Source: Pseudomonadota bacterium (GTDB taxonomy: Bacteria; Pseudomonadota; Gammaproteobacteria; Steroidobacterales; Steroidobacteraceae). From it: a stretch of DNA of 28,376 nt. Positions 21,801-28,376 of this stretch are shown here, piece by piece (position 1 is the first letter of the stretch; every line of letters starts with the position of its first letter). The notes under the pieces were generated by a model that saw only the letters and a program-made list of their open reading frames with translations, was not told where the DNA came from and did no database searches. Made by a program: the position numbers and the translations under genes. Where the stretch lies: positions 1-28,376 of the forward strand of contig JAEZFW010000023.1 in assembly GCA_023417315.1 (NCBI GenBank), written 5' to 3'.

Positions 21801-24749
21801 CATTCGGTGCTTGTCATCGAGCACAATCTTGATGTCATTCGTGCTTCGGATTGGCTGATCGATCTCGGACCCGAGGGCGGCGAGGCTGGCGGCGAGGTCG
21901 TGACAGTGGGCACGCCTACTCACGTCATGGAGCACCAGAGCTCACACACTGGAAGAGCACTGCGGGATGAGCCGCTGGCCGCTGAGCGCTGGGCTCTGGG
22001 CTCCGGCCAGAAAATGAATGCAGCTCCATTGGGTGTGCGCCAGAGAACTCGCTCAGCTTCGCTCTTGCCAGAGCCCAGGGCCCAGAGCCCAGAGCCCAAG
22101 ATTTCCATTCACGGCGCACGCGAGCACAACCTCAAGAATGTAGACGTCGAGCTGCCACGCGATAAGTTCGTCGTCGTTACGGGCGTGTCGGGTTCGGGCA
22201 AGTCGACACTTGCCTTCGACATCGTGTTCGGCGAGGGACAGCGGCGTTATCTAGAATCGCTCAATGCCTATGCGCGGCAGTTCGTGCAACCTGCAGCGAA
22301 ACCCGACGTGGATGCGATCTTCGGAATCCCGCCGACGGTTGCGATCGAACAGCGCACGAGCCGTGGCGGTCGCAAGAGCACCGTTGCGACGCTGACCGAG
22401 GTCTATCATTTTTTTCGGCTGCTCTATGTCAAGCTCGGCACGCAATACTGTCCTGATTGCGACGTCGCGATTGAGCCGCAGGGCTTCGATGCGATCGCCG
22501 CACGCCTCGCGAAAGAGTATCGGGGCGCGAAGATCGAGGTTTTGGCTCCGCTCGTCGTTGCGCGTAAGGGCTATTACACCGACTTGGCGGCCTGGGCAGC
22601 GAAGAAGGGCTACGAGCATCTGCGTGTAGATGGCGAGATGCTGCCGACGAACCGTTGGCCGCGGTTGAGCCGCTTTCATGAGCACACGATCGAGTTGCCC
22701 GTCGCGACCGTGCAAATCGCGCCACGCAATGAACGGGATCTGCGATCCGCCCTCGACACTGCGCTCGCGCACGGCAAAGGTGTCGTGCACGTGTTGCCCA
22801 AGACCAAGGAGACTGGGGCGCGAGGACTCCGCGGCCGCTTGCTCGGCCGGCGACCCGCGGGCTCAAAAGTGCAAATCTTCTCGACACGCCGCGCGTGCCC
22901 CTCTTGCGCCCGCAGCTTTGCCGAGCTCGATCCCCGCTTGTTCTCCTTCAATTCGAAGCACGGTTGGTGCGAAAGCTGTTTCGGTACCGGCATACAGATG
23001 CGCGGATTCGACGAGCAACAGTCGGGCGAGGAGATTTGGTGGAACGAGTGGTTCGAGGGCGAGACGCAGATCTGCCCCGCTTGCGACGGGCACCGACTCA
23101 ATGCCGTTGCGCGTCACGTGCGCTTCAGAGACCAATCGATTTCTGAGCTTGCGGCGCGCTCGGTTTCCGATACTCGCAAGCTATTCCGCGCGCTCAAGCT
23201 CAGAGGTCGAGAGATCGAGATCGCGCGCGACGTACTTGCGGAGATCAACGCCCGCCTGGCCTTCCTGGAGGATGTCGGTCTCGGGTATCTCACGTTGGAT
23301 CGTGCCGCGCCCACCTTATCGGGCGGTGAAGCACAGCGCATTCGTCTCGCGGCACAACTCGGCTCCAATCTACAGGGGGTGTGCTACATCCTCGATGAGC
23401 CCACGATCGGATTGCATGCGCGAGACAATCGTGTGTTGCTCGATACTCTCGAGCGCTTGAGGGCGAAAGGCAACTCGCTTCTCGTCGTCGAACACGACGA
23501 GGAGACGATCCGGCGTGCGGATCACATCGTCGATTTAGGTCCTGGAGCGGGCACTCGAGGCGGTCGGATTGTTGCTGCGGGCACGGCGGAGCAGCTGGAG
23601 CGCACGCCTGCGTCGCTGACCGGGCGATTGCTTGCGCGACCGCTGCAGCATCCGTTGTCGCGACGACGGGCTGTGACTCGCGATACGCGCACGCTCGTGG
23701 TCAAGAGAGCTGCGCTTCACAACCTGCAAGGTGAGGACATCCGAGTCCCGCTAGGTAGACTGGTTGTCGTCGCGGGCGTGTCCGGCTCGGGCAAGTCGAC
23801 GTTCGCGCGCGACGTGCTGCACGACAATCTCGCGCTGGCGCTGCGTAAACGCAAACGAGCGAAGATCAACTGGCGCGGCTGTGCGCGCATCGAGGGTTGG
23901 GATCAGATAGGCCGGATCCTCGAAGTCGATCAGACACCGATCGGCAAGACCCCGCGTTCGTGCCCCGCGACGTACATCGGATTCTGGGATGCGGTGCGCC
24001 GCGTGTTCGCGGAGACGAGTGAGGCACGCATGCGCGGCTTCGATGCGTCGCGCTTTTCGTTCAACACTGCTGGAGGTCGCTGCGAGGCGTGCGAAGGCCA
24101 GGGGCTGCGCAAGATCGAGATGAGTTTCCTACCCGACGTCCGTGTGGTTTGCGATGTCTGCAAAGGCCGCCGTTTCAATCACGACACGCTTGCCATCGAG
24201 TACAAGGGCAAATCGATCGGCGATGTTCTGATGATGAGCGTCGATGATGCTGCGGAGTTCTTCAGCGCGCATGCTCGCATTCATCACGCGCTGAAGCTGC
24301 TCCAGGATGTGGGCCTGGGATATCTCACGTTAGGACAACAGAGTCCCACGCTTTCAGGAGGCGAGGCGCAGCGGATCAAGCTCGTCACCGAGCTCGCCAA
24401 AGTGCGACCCACGGTACAGGAGGTGCCCGGGCTGAGATCGAATGCGTCAAACAAGACGCTCTACGTGCTCGATGAGCCGACCGTTGGCTTGCACATGGCG
24501 GATACCGAGAAGCTGATCTGCGTGCTCCAGCGCTTAGTCGATGCCGGACATTCCGTCGTCGTAATCGAGCACGACCTCGATCTGATCGCCGAGGCCGATT
24601 GGATCATCGATCTTGGACCTGAGGGCGGACAGGAAGGAGGTCGCGTCGTCGCGGAAGGTGCGCCTGAAGAGATCTTGCGCAGGTGGCGCCAGTCACATAC
24701 CGCTCAAGCGCTCAGACAGTTTTTGACTCAACGCAAGCTCGCCGCCTAG
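18816..24749 (+). CDS. uvrA: Double-length excinuclease ABC subunit A (tandem UvrA, four ATPase domains)
   Basis: The 1977-residue protein is two complete UvrA proteins fused in tandem; a standard UvrA is about 940 residues. UvrA recognises DNA lesions and loads UvrB in nucleotide excision repair. Four Walker A motifs GVSGSGKS(S/T) start at 32, 688, 1123 and 1654. Four signature motifs LSGGE start at 531, 881, 1501 and 1846, and Walker B Asp-Glu pairs begin at 557, 970, 1527 and 1886. Zinc CxxC pairs occur in all modules (for example CESCRGFG, CPTCSGNG, CESCFGTG, CEACEGQG). Signature to Walker B spacing is 26, 89, 26 and 40 residues. The 89 reflects about 62 extra residues (about 900-965) encoded by hairpin element F. 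A second insert, element G (about 1052-1095), lies in the linker joining the halves. All catalytic motifs survive. ATG 18816 starts the homology; no clear ribosome site is seen. Confidence 0.96.
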   Translation: MSNSIVIRGARQNNLKSLDLELPTNELIVVTGVSGSGKSSLVFDTLYAEGQRRYVETFSPYARQFLDRMDRPRVERIEGIPPAIAIDQTNPVRTSRSTVGTMTELNDHLKLLFARAAQLYCRCCARPVRRDTAQTIYADLAESLSEQQLADARLLITFPVVVPHNFSEAEVLKLLEAQGYTRIFSRSVRTIEESSADAGRKRKRAAKTSERRSVVLDIIQDRLRFGSADRGRVIEALEAALRVGRGRVCVQVLDPNADRAPESVGGATLASFRFSSDLHCAECDIHYREPVPSLFSFNSPIGACESCRGFGRTIGIDFGLIVPDASKTLRDGAVRCWQSESYRECQDDLIKYARKRGIPLDVPWRELTDEQRTWVLEGEGSWEDRLWYGVRRFFAWLETKSYKMHIRVLLSKYRAYTPCQACEGARLKTDGLIYRLGTHADALRTLRAGERFRPSGTRWDEAALASLPGVSLHELMLLPIERCSAFFEGLELPAPLDEASDLVLKEIRSRLRFLLDVGLGYLTLDRQSRTLSGGEVQRINLTTALGTSLVNTLFVLDEPSIGLHPRDMNRVIEVMRRLKSAGNTLVVVEHDPQVMHAADRLLDIGPGPGERGGQIVFYGEPARLAESDRSLTADYLLGRKSVTSLVPPQSQRASSDEQTCVRVIGAREHNLRNIDVAIPLGCLVCVTGVSGSGKSTLIQDVLHPALRKHFGKPTETPGEHERIEGAEHLSGVVFVDQTPIGRTTRSNPASYVGAFDAIRKLFAATPLAKERGYTIGTFSFNSGNGRCPTCSGNGFEHIEMQFLSDVYLRCADCDGRRYRSEILEITLEVSRRNLNIAEVLELTVAEAVKGFADAPEVLERLQPLAEVGLDYLRLGQPVPTLSGGEAQRLKLAGYLAESGTGLAGTGHWALGSGKKQTSGRGNHLQLGRKRSRSLASAQNLQHTDRANGAERDAGERPVLSSPQGLLFLFDEPTTGLHFDDIAKLLRSFRRLIDAGHSVLVIEHNLDVIRASDWLIDLGPEGGEAGGEVVTVGTPTHVMEHQSSHTGRALRDEPLAAERWALGSGQKMNAAPLGVRQRTRSASLLPEPRAQSPEPKISIHGAREHNLKNVDVELPRDKFVVVTGVSGSGKSTLAFDIVFGEGQRRYLESLNAYARQFVQPAAKPDVDAIFGIPPTVAIEQRTSRGGRKSTVATLTEVYHFFRLLYVKLGTQYCPDCDVAIEPQGFDAIAARLAKEYRGAKIEVLAPLVVARKGYYTDLAAWAAKKGYEHLRVDGEMLPTNRWPRLSRFHEHTIELPVATVQIAPRNERDLRSALDTALAHGKGVVHVLPKTKETGARGLRGRLLGRRPAGSKVQIFSTRRACPSCARSFAELDPRLFSFNSKHGWCESCFGTGIQMRGFDEQQSGEEIWWNEWFEGETQICPACDGHRLNAVARHVRFRDQSISELAARSVSDTRKLFRALKLRGREIEIARDVLAEINARLAFLEDVGLGYLTLDRAAPTLSGGEAQRIRLAAQLGSNLQGVCYILDEPTIGLHARDNRVLLDTLERLRAKGNSLLVVEHDEETIRRADHIVDLGPGAGTRGGRIVAAGTAEQLERTPASLTGRLLARPLQHPLSRRRAVTRDTRTLVVKRAALHNLQGEDIRVPLGRLVVVAGVSGSGKSTFARDVLHDNLALALRKRKRAKINWRGCARIEGWDQIGRILEVDQTPIGKTPRSCPATYIGFWDAVRRVFAETSEARMRGFDASRFSFNTAGGRCEACEGQGLRKIEMSFLPDVRVVCDVCKGRRFNHDTLAIEYKGKSIGDVLMMSVDDAAEFFSAHARIHHALKLLQDVGLGYLTLGQQSPTLSGGEAQRIKLVTELAKVRPTVQEVPGLRSNASNKTLYVLDEPTVGLHMADTEKLICVLQRLVDAGHSVVVIEHDLDLIAEADWIIDLGPEGGQEGGRVVAEGAPEEILRRWRQSHTAQALRQFLTQRKLAA
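21513..21636. repeat. Element F: heptad-type hairpin inside uvrA, between signature and Walker B of ATPase 2
   Basis: The left arm carries consecutive heptads ACTGGGC (21528), ACTGGGC (21535), GCTGGGC (21542) and TCTGGCA (21549), with weaker units before them. The right arm begins TTCTCTGGCCAGCGCCCAGA at 21611. It pairs with the left arm well near the inner end, with a two-base offset, and then poorly. The centre contains a second stem, GCGGCC (21568-21573) with GGCCGC (21594-21599). It reads without a stop in the uvrA frame and encodes WALGSG at residues 908-913. Confidence 0.7.
21984..22090. repeat. Element G: heptad-type hairpin inside uvrA, in the linker between the two UvrA halves
   Basis: The left arm 21984-22011 has GCTGGGC, TCTGGGC and TCCGGCC units. 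The right arm 22063-22090 is complementary at 23 of 28 positions and its CAGAGCC units continue to about 22100. The inner ends are CCGGCCAGA and TCTTGCCAG. It encodes WALGSG again (residues 1059-1064) and a Pro-rich right-arm peptide (LPEPRAQSPEPK). Its centre shares CAGAGAA and CTC.GCTCAG with element C. Confidence 0.8.
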
Positions 24750-24951
24750 GCGCGGTCGAGGAATATGCTGGCGCGAGCAGCGTACTTGGTTCCTCGCGTG
24801 GGACCTGTTCTCCGTTAATCGGCCACGTCGTCGCACAGGTACGGCAACACCGAAGCCCTGCTCCATAGTCCGCAAGTTGAGCCCAAAGCTCGTCGTCCAC
24901 CCACTTCGCGTGAGTGGCGGCGAGTTTTTTATTTTCTGTGTGCACGCTCAC
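24712..24951 (-). CDS. Possible small protein with CxxC motif, overlapping the uvrA 3' end
   Basis: A 79-codon frame with a GTG start. Its N-terminal half looks protein-like (VDDELWAQLADYGAGLRCCR, then TCATTWPINGEQ) and has a CCRTC cysteine cluster. The last 13 codons are antisense to the end of uvrA. No Shine-Dalgarno site precedes the start and I do not recognise the family. It could be a real small zinc protein or chance; the call is weak. Confidence 0.3.
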   Translation of the reverse strand: MSVHTENKKLAATHAKWVDDELWAQLADYGAGLRCCRTCATTWPINGEQVPREEPSTLLAPAYSSTAPRRRACVESKTV

Positions 24952-25249
24952 GAGTTGCGCCGAGCGGGGCGCTTGAGAGCACGCTTGGATGCATACACGC
25001 GCCTTTCTTGAAGCTCAGGTTGCGTGGCCGAAAATTGTCGCTTCTACCAAGTCGATCGAGGAAGAATTTCCTGGGTGGAAACGTGCAAAGGTTGCGCCCG
25101 CTTTGTTGCCTCGTTGTCTGCAGTACTGCGCCGGTTCGATGCGTAGCAACCACGCAACATGTATACAAGTCACCCCAATTTGCGCGCTGGCAATTCGCGC
25201 GGGGCAGGCGCTTGATAGCTGTTTTTAACAGTGTTTTCTCGTTCCTGCA

Positions 25250-25266
25250 TTGTGACATTCTCACAA
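25250..25266. promoter_or_regulatory. TTGTGA-N5-TCACAA candidate operator
   Basis: Perfect six-base arms around a five-base centre, 164 bases before the receptor start codon. The half sites match those of CRP/FNR-type regulators (TGTGA/TCACA), but CRP sites have six bases between the halves, not five. It may bind a different regulator or act as a hairpin. Confidence 0.4.
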
Positions 25267-25414
25267 CCCTCACTTTCTTTGCGCTTTTTGCAGCTGTATG
25301 CTCGGCACCACGCTTGGGTCGCGGGATAGAGACGCAATGCCGCCCGCACCTCAAGAAGGGAGCGTTAGTCGCAGCAATGACTCGCTTTTGACTCGAATAT
25401 CAATTCCCCCTCGC

Positions 25415-25422
25415 AGGAGGAG
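25415..25422 (+). promoter_or_regulatory. Strong Shine-Dalgarno AGGAGGAG for the receptor
   Basis: It lies seven bases before ATG 25430. This fixes the start of the receptor at 25430 rather than at the in-frame ATG at 25298, 44 codons upstream. Confidence 0.8.
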
Positions 25423-25429
25423 CAAGCTA

Positions 25430-28330
25430 ATGTCGACGAGTAACTCACTACGGCGCGCGGTGCATTGCGCGCTGTTGGCAGGCACGGCAGCCGCAATCGC
25501 CACCCCCGTTTATGCGCAAGACAGCGACCTAAACGAAGTGGTCGTAACTGGATCCCGTATCGTGCGGCCCGACTACCAGTCGGCAAGCCCGATCGTCACG
25601 GTCAGCGAGCAGAACTTCCGCGAGACCGGCTCGACGACAGTCGAAACGATGCTCAACACGTTGCCGCAGTTCGTCCCGTCAGTGACGAATACGTCGAACA
25701 ACCCGTCGAACGGCGGTCAAGCGAACATGGAACTGCGCGGCCTCGGTATCGAGCGCACCCTGATTCTGCTCGATGGCAAACGTATCGTTCCGTCCGACGA
25801 CACCGGCGCAGTCGACCTGAACATCATTCCGGCCTCGCTGATCTCGAACGTCGAGATCATCTCGGGTGGTGCATCCGCGGCGTACGGATCGGACGCCATC
25901 GCGGGCGTGGTCAACATCAAGACGAAAGATTTCGAAGGCCTGCAGTTCGACGGTAATTGGGGGCAGACGACCGAATCCGACGGCGAAGAGTGGCAGTTCG
26001 GCATCACGGGCGGCATGTCGTTCGCCGAAGGTCGTGGTAAGGCGTTGTTCAACGTGTCCTACGCCGATCGCTCGGCCGTGCTTGCAGCAGAGCGCGAGTT
26101 CTCGCGCGTAGCGCTGGGCTATGTCGATGCTGAAACGGGTTTCATTCCGCTGGGCTCCGGCACCATCGAAGAGGGCGCAGTTTCCGTGGCGGCAACCCAG
26201 GCAGCGAAAGATGCAGTGTTCGCTCAGTACGGCATTCCGGCAGGCAGCGTCACCGGCAACACATTCGCCTTCAACAATGATGGCACGCTGTTCACGACCG
26301 GTGATGGGCAGACGCCGAGCGTTTTCAACTATCGCGGCGACCGTACCGATATCAGCGACTTGGCTTACACCTACAACTTCTCACCGACGAACTATCTGCA
26401 GTTACCGCTCCAGCGTACGACCGCCTTTGCTCGGGTGAGCTTCGAGCTGACGCCCGCTGCGGAGCTCTACGCGCAAGGCCTGTATGCTGATTACGAGGCG
26501 GATACGCAGCTCGCCCCGAGCCCGGCAAGCCAGATGTTCATCTCGCCGACCAACCCGTACATCCCCGCCGATTTGGCAACACTGCTGGCCTCACGCACCA
26601 ATCCAGCGGCACCGATCAGCCTTGGCAAGCGCGTGACCGAGCTCGGACCTCGGTTCGAGAACAATGCCAACGAGGTCTATCAGATCATCGCTGGCATTCG
26701 TGGCGAGCTGTTCGGTAGCGACTGGAACTACGACGTCTACGGGTCTTACGGCGAGGTCAGCATCGAGAACACGCAGCTCGGCAGCGTCTCCCGTACGCGC
26801 TTTGAAGAGTTGACGTTCTCTCCGGACGGTGGGGCGGCGGCGTGCGGCGGTTTGAACCCGTTCGGACTTGGTTCTATCTCGCCTGAGTGTGCGGATTACA
26901 TCCGCCTCGATGCGCTGAACACGACCGACGTCAAGCAGACGGTGGCAGAAGCGACCATCAGCGGTCCGCTTTTCAACCTGCCCGCGGGTGAGGTCTTCAC
27001 CGCGTTCGGTGCGTTCTACAAGAAAGATGAATCAGCCTTTATCGCGGATGCCGACCTGCGCGCTGAAACGACCGGTGCGTTCGGCCTGCCCATCCGTGCC
27101 GACGCGACGGGTTTCAACGCGACCGACGACGTGGTTGGCGAAACCGATTCGACGGAGCTGTACGGCGAAATCGCGTTGCCGTTGCTCGCCGATATGCCGG
27201 GCGTGAACAAGCTCGAAGCCCGTCTTGGCTATCGCTGGGCGGATTACTCGACGGTAGGTGCGGTTAATTCATACAAGGGTGAGCTCACTTACGAGCCGGT
27301 CTCCTCGTTCCTGATGCGCGGCTCCTATCAGCGCGCAGTACGTGCGCCGAACATCGAGGAGCTGTTCCAGCCGCAGGTCACGAACTTCCCGAGCTTCAAT
27401 CCTCCGGATCCTTGTAACGCCGCGAGCCCGCACCGTACTGGATCGAATGGTGCCGCCATTCGCTCACTGTGCTTGGCGCAGGGGCTCCCCGCTGACCTGA
27501 TCGACACCTTCAGCTATGCGAACCAGCAGGTTGAAGGTCTGTCGGGCGGCAACCCGGATCTCGGCGAGGAAACCGCAGATACGATCACGTTTGGTCTGGT
27601 CTTCAGACCGGACATCGGCGCGGGCAATTTGATGGCGTCGATCGACTACTACAACATCGAGATCGAAGACGCCATCGCGGAGGTCACGGCCGAGACCTTC
27701 GTCGATCGCTGCTACAACACGCAGTACAACCCGAACCTGGAGTTGGACAACTTCTACTGCAACTTCTTCACCCGCAACGCGTTCAACGGCGAGATCACGG
27801 ACGCCGCGGAGCTGCAGAACAACATTGGAGCGATCCATACCAGCGGTATCGACGTCCAAGTCGACTACACCGTCGACATCGGTCCGGGCCAATTCGGACT
27901 GAATTGGGCCGCCGCGTACGTCGACAAGTACGACGTCCAAGAGTTGCCTGGCGATCCGTTCACGGAGTATGCGGGAACGATCGGCACGACGATCGCAACT
28001 GCATTCCCCGAGTACAAGTGGGTGACGACCGTGCGTTATGGCCTCGGCGGAGCCGATATGAGCTTGCGTTGGCGCTTCATCGACAGCATGAACGATGAGA
28101 GCGAGCCCGACTTCAAGGTCGGATCGGCAAGCTACTTCGACTTGACGGGTAGCTACGGCTTCAGTGGAGGCTCGCTCGAGGGGCTCGTGCTCCGAGCAGG
28201 CGTAACGAATCTGACGGATAAAGATCCGAAGATCTATCCGAGCGCCGTGCAGTCGAACACGGATCCGTCGACTTACGACGTTCTGGGACGCCGATACTTC
28301 CTCGCGATGTCCTATAGCTTCGGACGATAA
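25430..28330 (+). CDS. TonB-dependent outer-membrane receptor
   Basis: The 966-residue protein starts with a signal peptide (about 1-29, cleavage after PVYA). A TonB-box/plug region follows (LNEVVVTGSRIVRPDY, then ETMLNTLPQF, LRGLGIERTLILLDGKRIVP and GGASAAYGSDAIAGVVNI), and then a long beta-barrel that ends in aromatic-rich YFLAMSYSFGR, the usual C-terminal insertion signal. This subtype, with NTSNNPSNGGQ and a GLGIERTLILLDGKR plug, is common where many receptors import plant or algal polymers, peptides or other large substrates. The ligand is not predictable. No sigma/anti-sigma genes or TonB system are adjacent. The strong ribosome site suggests high translation. Confidence 0.95.
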   Translation: MSTSNSLRRAVHCALLAGTAAAIATPVYAQDSDLNEVVVTGSRIVRPDYQSASPIVTVSEQNFRETGSTTVETMLNTLPQFVPSVTNTSNNPSNGGQANMELRGLGIERTLILLDGKRIVPSDDTGAVDLNIIPASLISNVEIISGGASAAYGSDAIAGVVNIKTKDFEGLQFDGNWGQTTESDGEEWQFGITGGMSFAEGRGKALFNVSYADRSAVLAAEREFSRVALGYVDAETGFIPLGSGTIEEGAVSVAATQAAKDAVFAQYGIPAGSVTGNTFAFNNDGTLFTTGDGQTPSVFNYRGDRTDISDLAYTYNFSPTNYLQLPLQRTTAFARVSFELTPAAELYAQGLYADYEADTQLAPSPASQMFISPTNPYIPADLATLLASRTNPAAPISLGKRVTELGPRFENNANEVYQIIAGIRGELFGSDWNYDVYGSYGEVSIENTQLGSVSRTRFEELTFSPDGGAAACGGLNPFGLGSISPECADYIRLDALNTTDVKQTVAEATISGPLFNLPAGEVFTAFGAFYKKDESAFIADADLRAETTGAFGLPIRADATGFNATDDVVGETDSTELYGEIALPLLADMPGVNKLEARLGYRWADYSTVGAVNSYKGELTYEPVSSFLMRGSYQRAVRAPNIEELFQPQVTNFPSFNPPDPCNAASPHRTGSNGAAIRSLCLAQGLPADLIDTFSYANQQVEGLSGGNPDLGEETADTITFGLVFRPDIGAGNLMASIDYYNIEIEDAIAEVTAETFVDRCYNTQYNPNLELDNFYCNFFTRNAFNGEITDAAELQNNIGAIHTSGIDVQVDYTVDIGPGQFGLNWAAAYVDKYDVQELPGDPFTEYAGTIGTTIATAFPEYKWVTTVRYGLGGADMSLRWRFIDSMNDESEPDFKVGSASYFDLTGSYGFSGGSLEGLVLRAGVTNLTDKDPKIYPSAVQSNTDPSTYDVLGRRYFLAMSYSFGR

Positions 28331-28363
28331 CCGTCGAACCATCTCAATGACGAGGTGAGCGGC

Positions 28364-28376
28364 GGGTCTTCGGACC
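28364..28376 (+). terminator. Start of a UUCG-loop hairpin cut by the right edge
   Basis: GGGTC-TTCG-GACC begins 33 bases after the receptor stop codon. Only the left arm, the loop and four bases of the right arm are inside the window. A stem capped by a UUCG tetraloop is typical of intrinsic terminators, but the rest of the stem and any T-run cannot be seen. Confidence 0.45.

Larger units (their letters stand above)
24952..25429. other. Long upstream region of the TonB-dependent receptor gene
   Basis: Together with 24750-24951 this makes about 680 bases between two confident genes. Open frames here look like chance. It is less GC-rich than its surroundings in places (25160-25300), as expected for a promoter region. 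It holds the palindromes GCAGTACTGC (near 25120), CTGTT-TTT-AACAG (25219-25231) and TTGTGA-CATTC-TCACAA (25250-25266), so regulation of the receptor gene is likely. Confidence 0.45.

Noticed and set aside
21513..22106. Frameshift or pseudogene in uvrA at the extra segments
   Set aside because: The frame stays open and both flanking regions match UvrA in the same frame, with all catalytic motifs intact; in-frame insertion explains the data.
24929..25354. 141-codon minus-strand frame upstream of the receptor
   Set aside because: It crosses the palindromic promoter region and has chance-like composition with no ribosome site.

Overview
The window is GC-rich, densely coded DNA from a proteobacterial chromosome. 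The gene set suggests a gammaproteobacterium near the Xanthomonadales/Steroidobacterales: a tandem four-ATPase UvrA, a large TonB-dependent receptor, a Cpx-like two-component pair, a LemA/M48 pair and many intergenic hairpin repeats. This placement is inferred from gene content; no rRNA or marker gene is present. No phage, transposase, CRISPR array, tRNA or rRNA was found.

Layout. Positions 3-3224 hold the 3' part of a large FAD/Fe-S oxidoreductase cut by the window edge. A structured intergenic region (3225-3611) follows, then an exported-looking D-2-hydroxyacid dehydrogenase (3612-4712), a phospholipase D/VTT membrane protein (4767-6932) and an endonuclease/exonuclease/phosphatase-family protein (6951-7721). 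The minus strand carries a SHOCT membrane protein (7842-8567) and a dienelactone hydrolase-folE pair (10203 to 8891). Plus-strand genes then encode an exported SRPBCC-fold protein and an M48 lipoprotein protease. A small minus-strand coiled-coil membrane protein (11963-12283) lies convergent to them. A 470-base gap rich in hairpins precedes a CpxR/CpxA-like system (12757-14861). Next come a minus-strand lipoprotein, an 84-residue protein, lemA with a large HtpX-like M48 protease, double-length uvrA (18816-24749), a long upstream region and a TonB-dependent receptor (25430-28330). The first half of a UUCG-loop hairpin is cut by the right edge.

Several genes concern envelope maintenance: CpxRA-like signalling, two M48 proteases, LemA, PLD/VTT and the outer-membrane receptor. 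They do not form one obvious pathway.

The most unusual feature is a set of at least six hairpin elements (B to G: 7681-7834, 8773-8865, 11858-11962, 16582-16683, 21513-21636, 21984-22090). Each has two inverted arms, and in most of them the arms are built of degenerate 7-8 base tandem units. The unit sequence differs from element to element (CTGGGTA, GTGACGA, GGCTGTA, CTGGGCT and so on). The inner edge of the arms is similar in all six: CAGA or AAGA on the left, TCT(T)(C)TGGCC-like on the right. Two copies lie inside the uvrA reading frame, where they add extra peptide without a stop and both encode WALGSG. A third supplies the C-terminus and stop codon of the EEP protein. A seventh structure (A, 3245-3489) has 16-base periodic arms around a 138-base centre. 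I consider this repeat family the best candidate for something undescribed.
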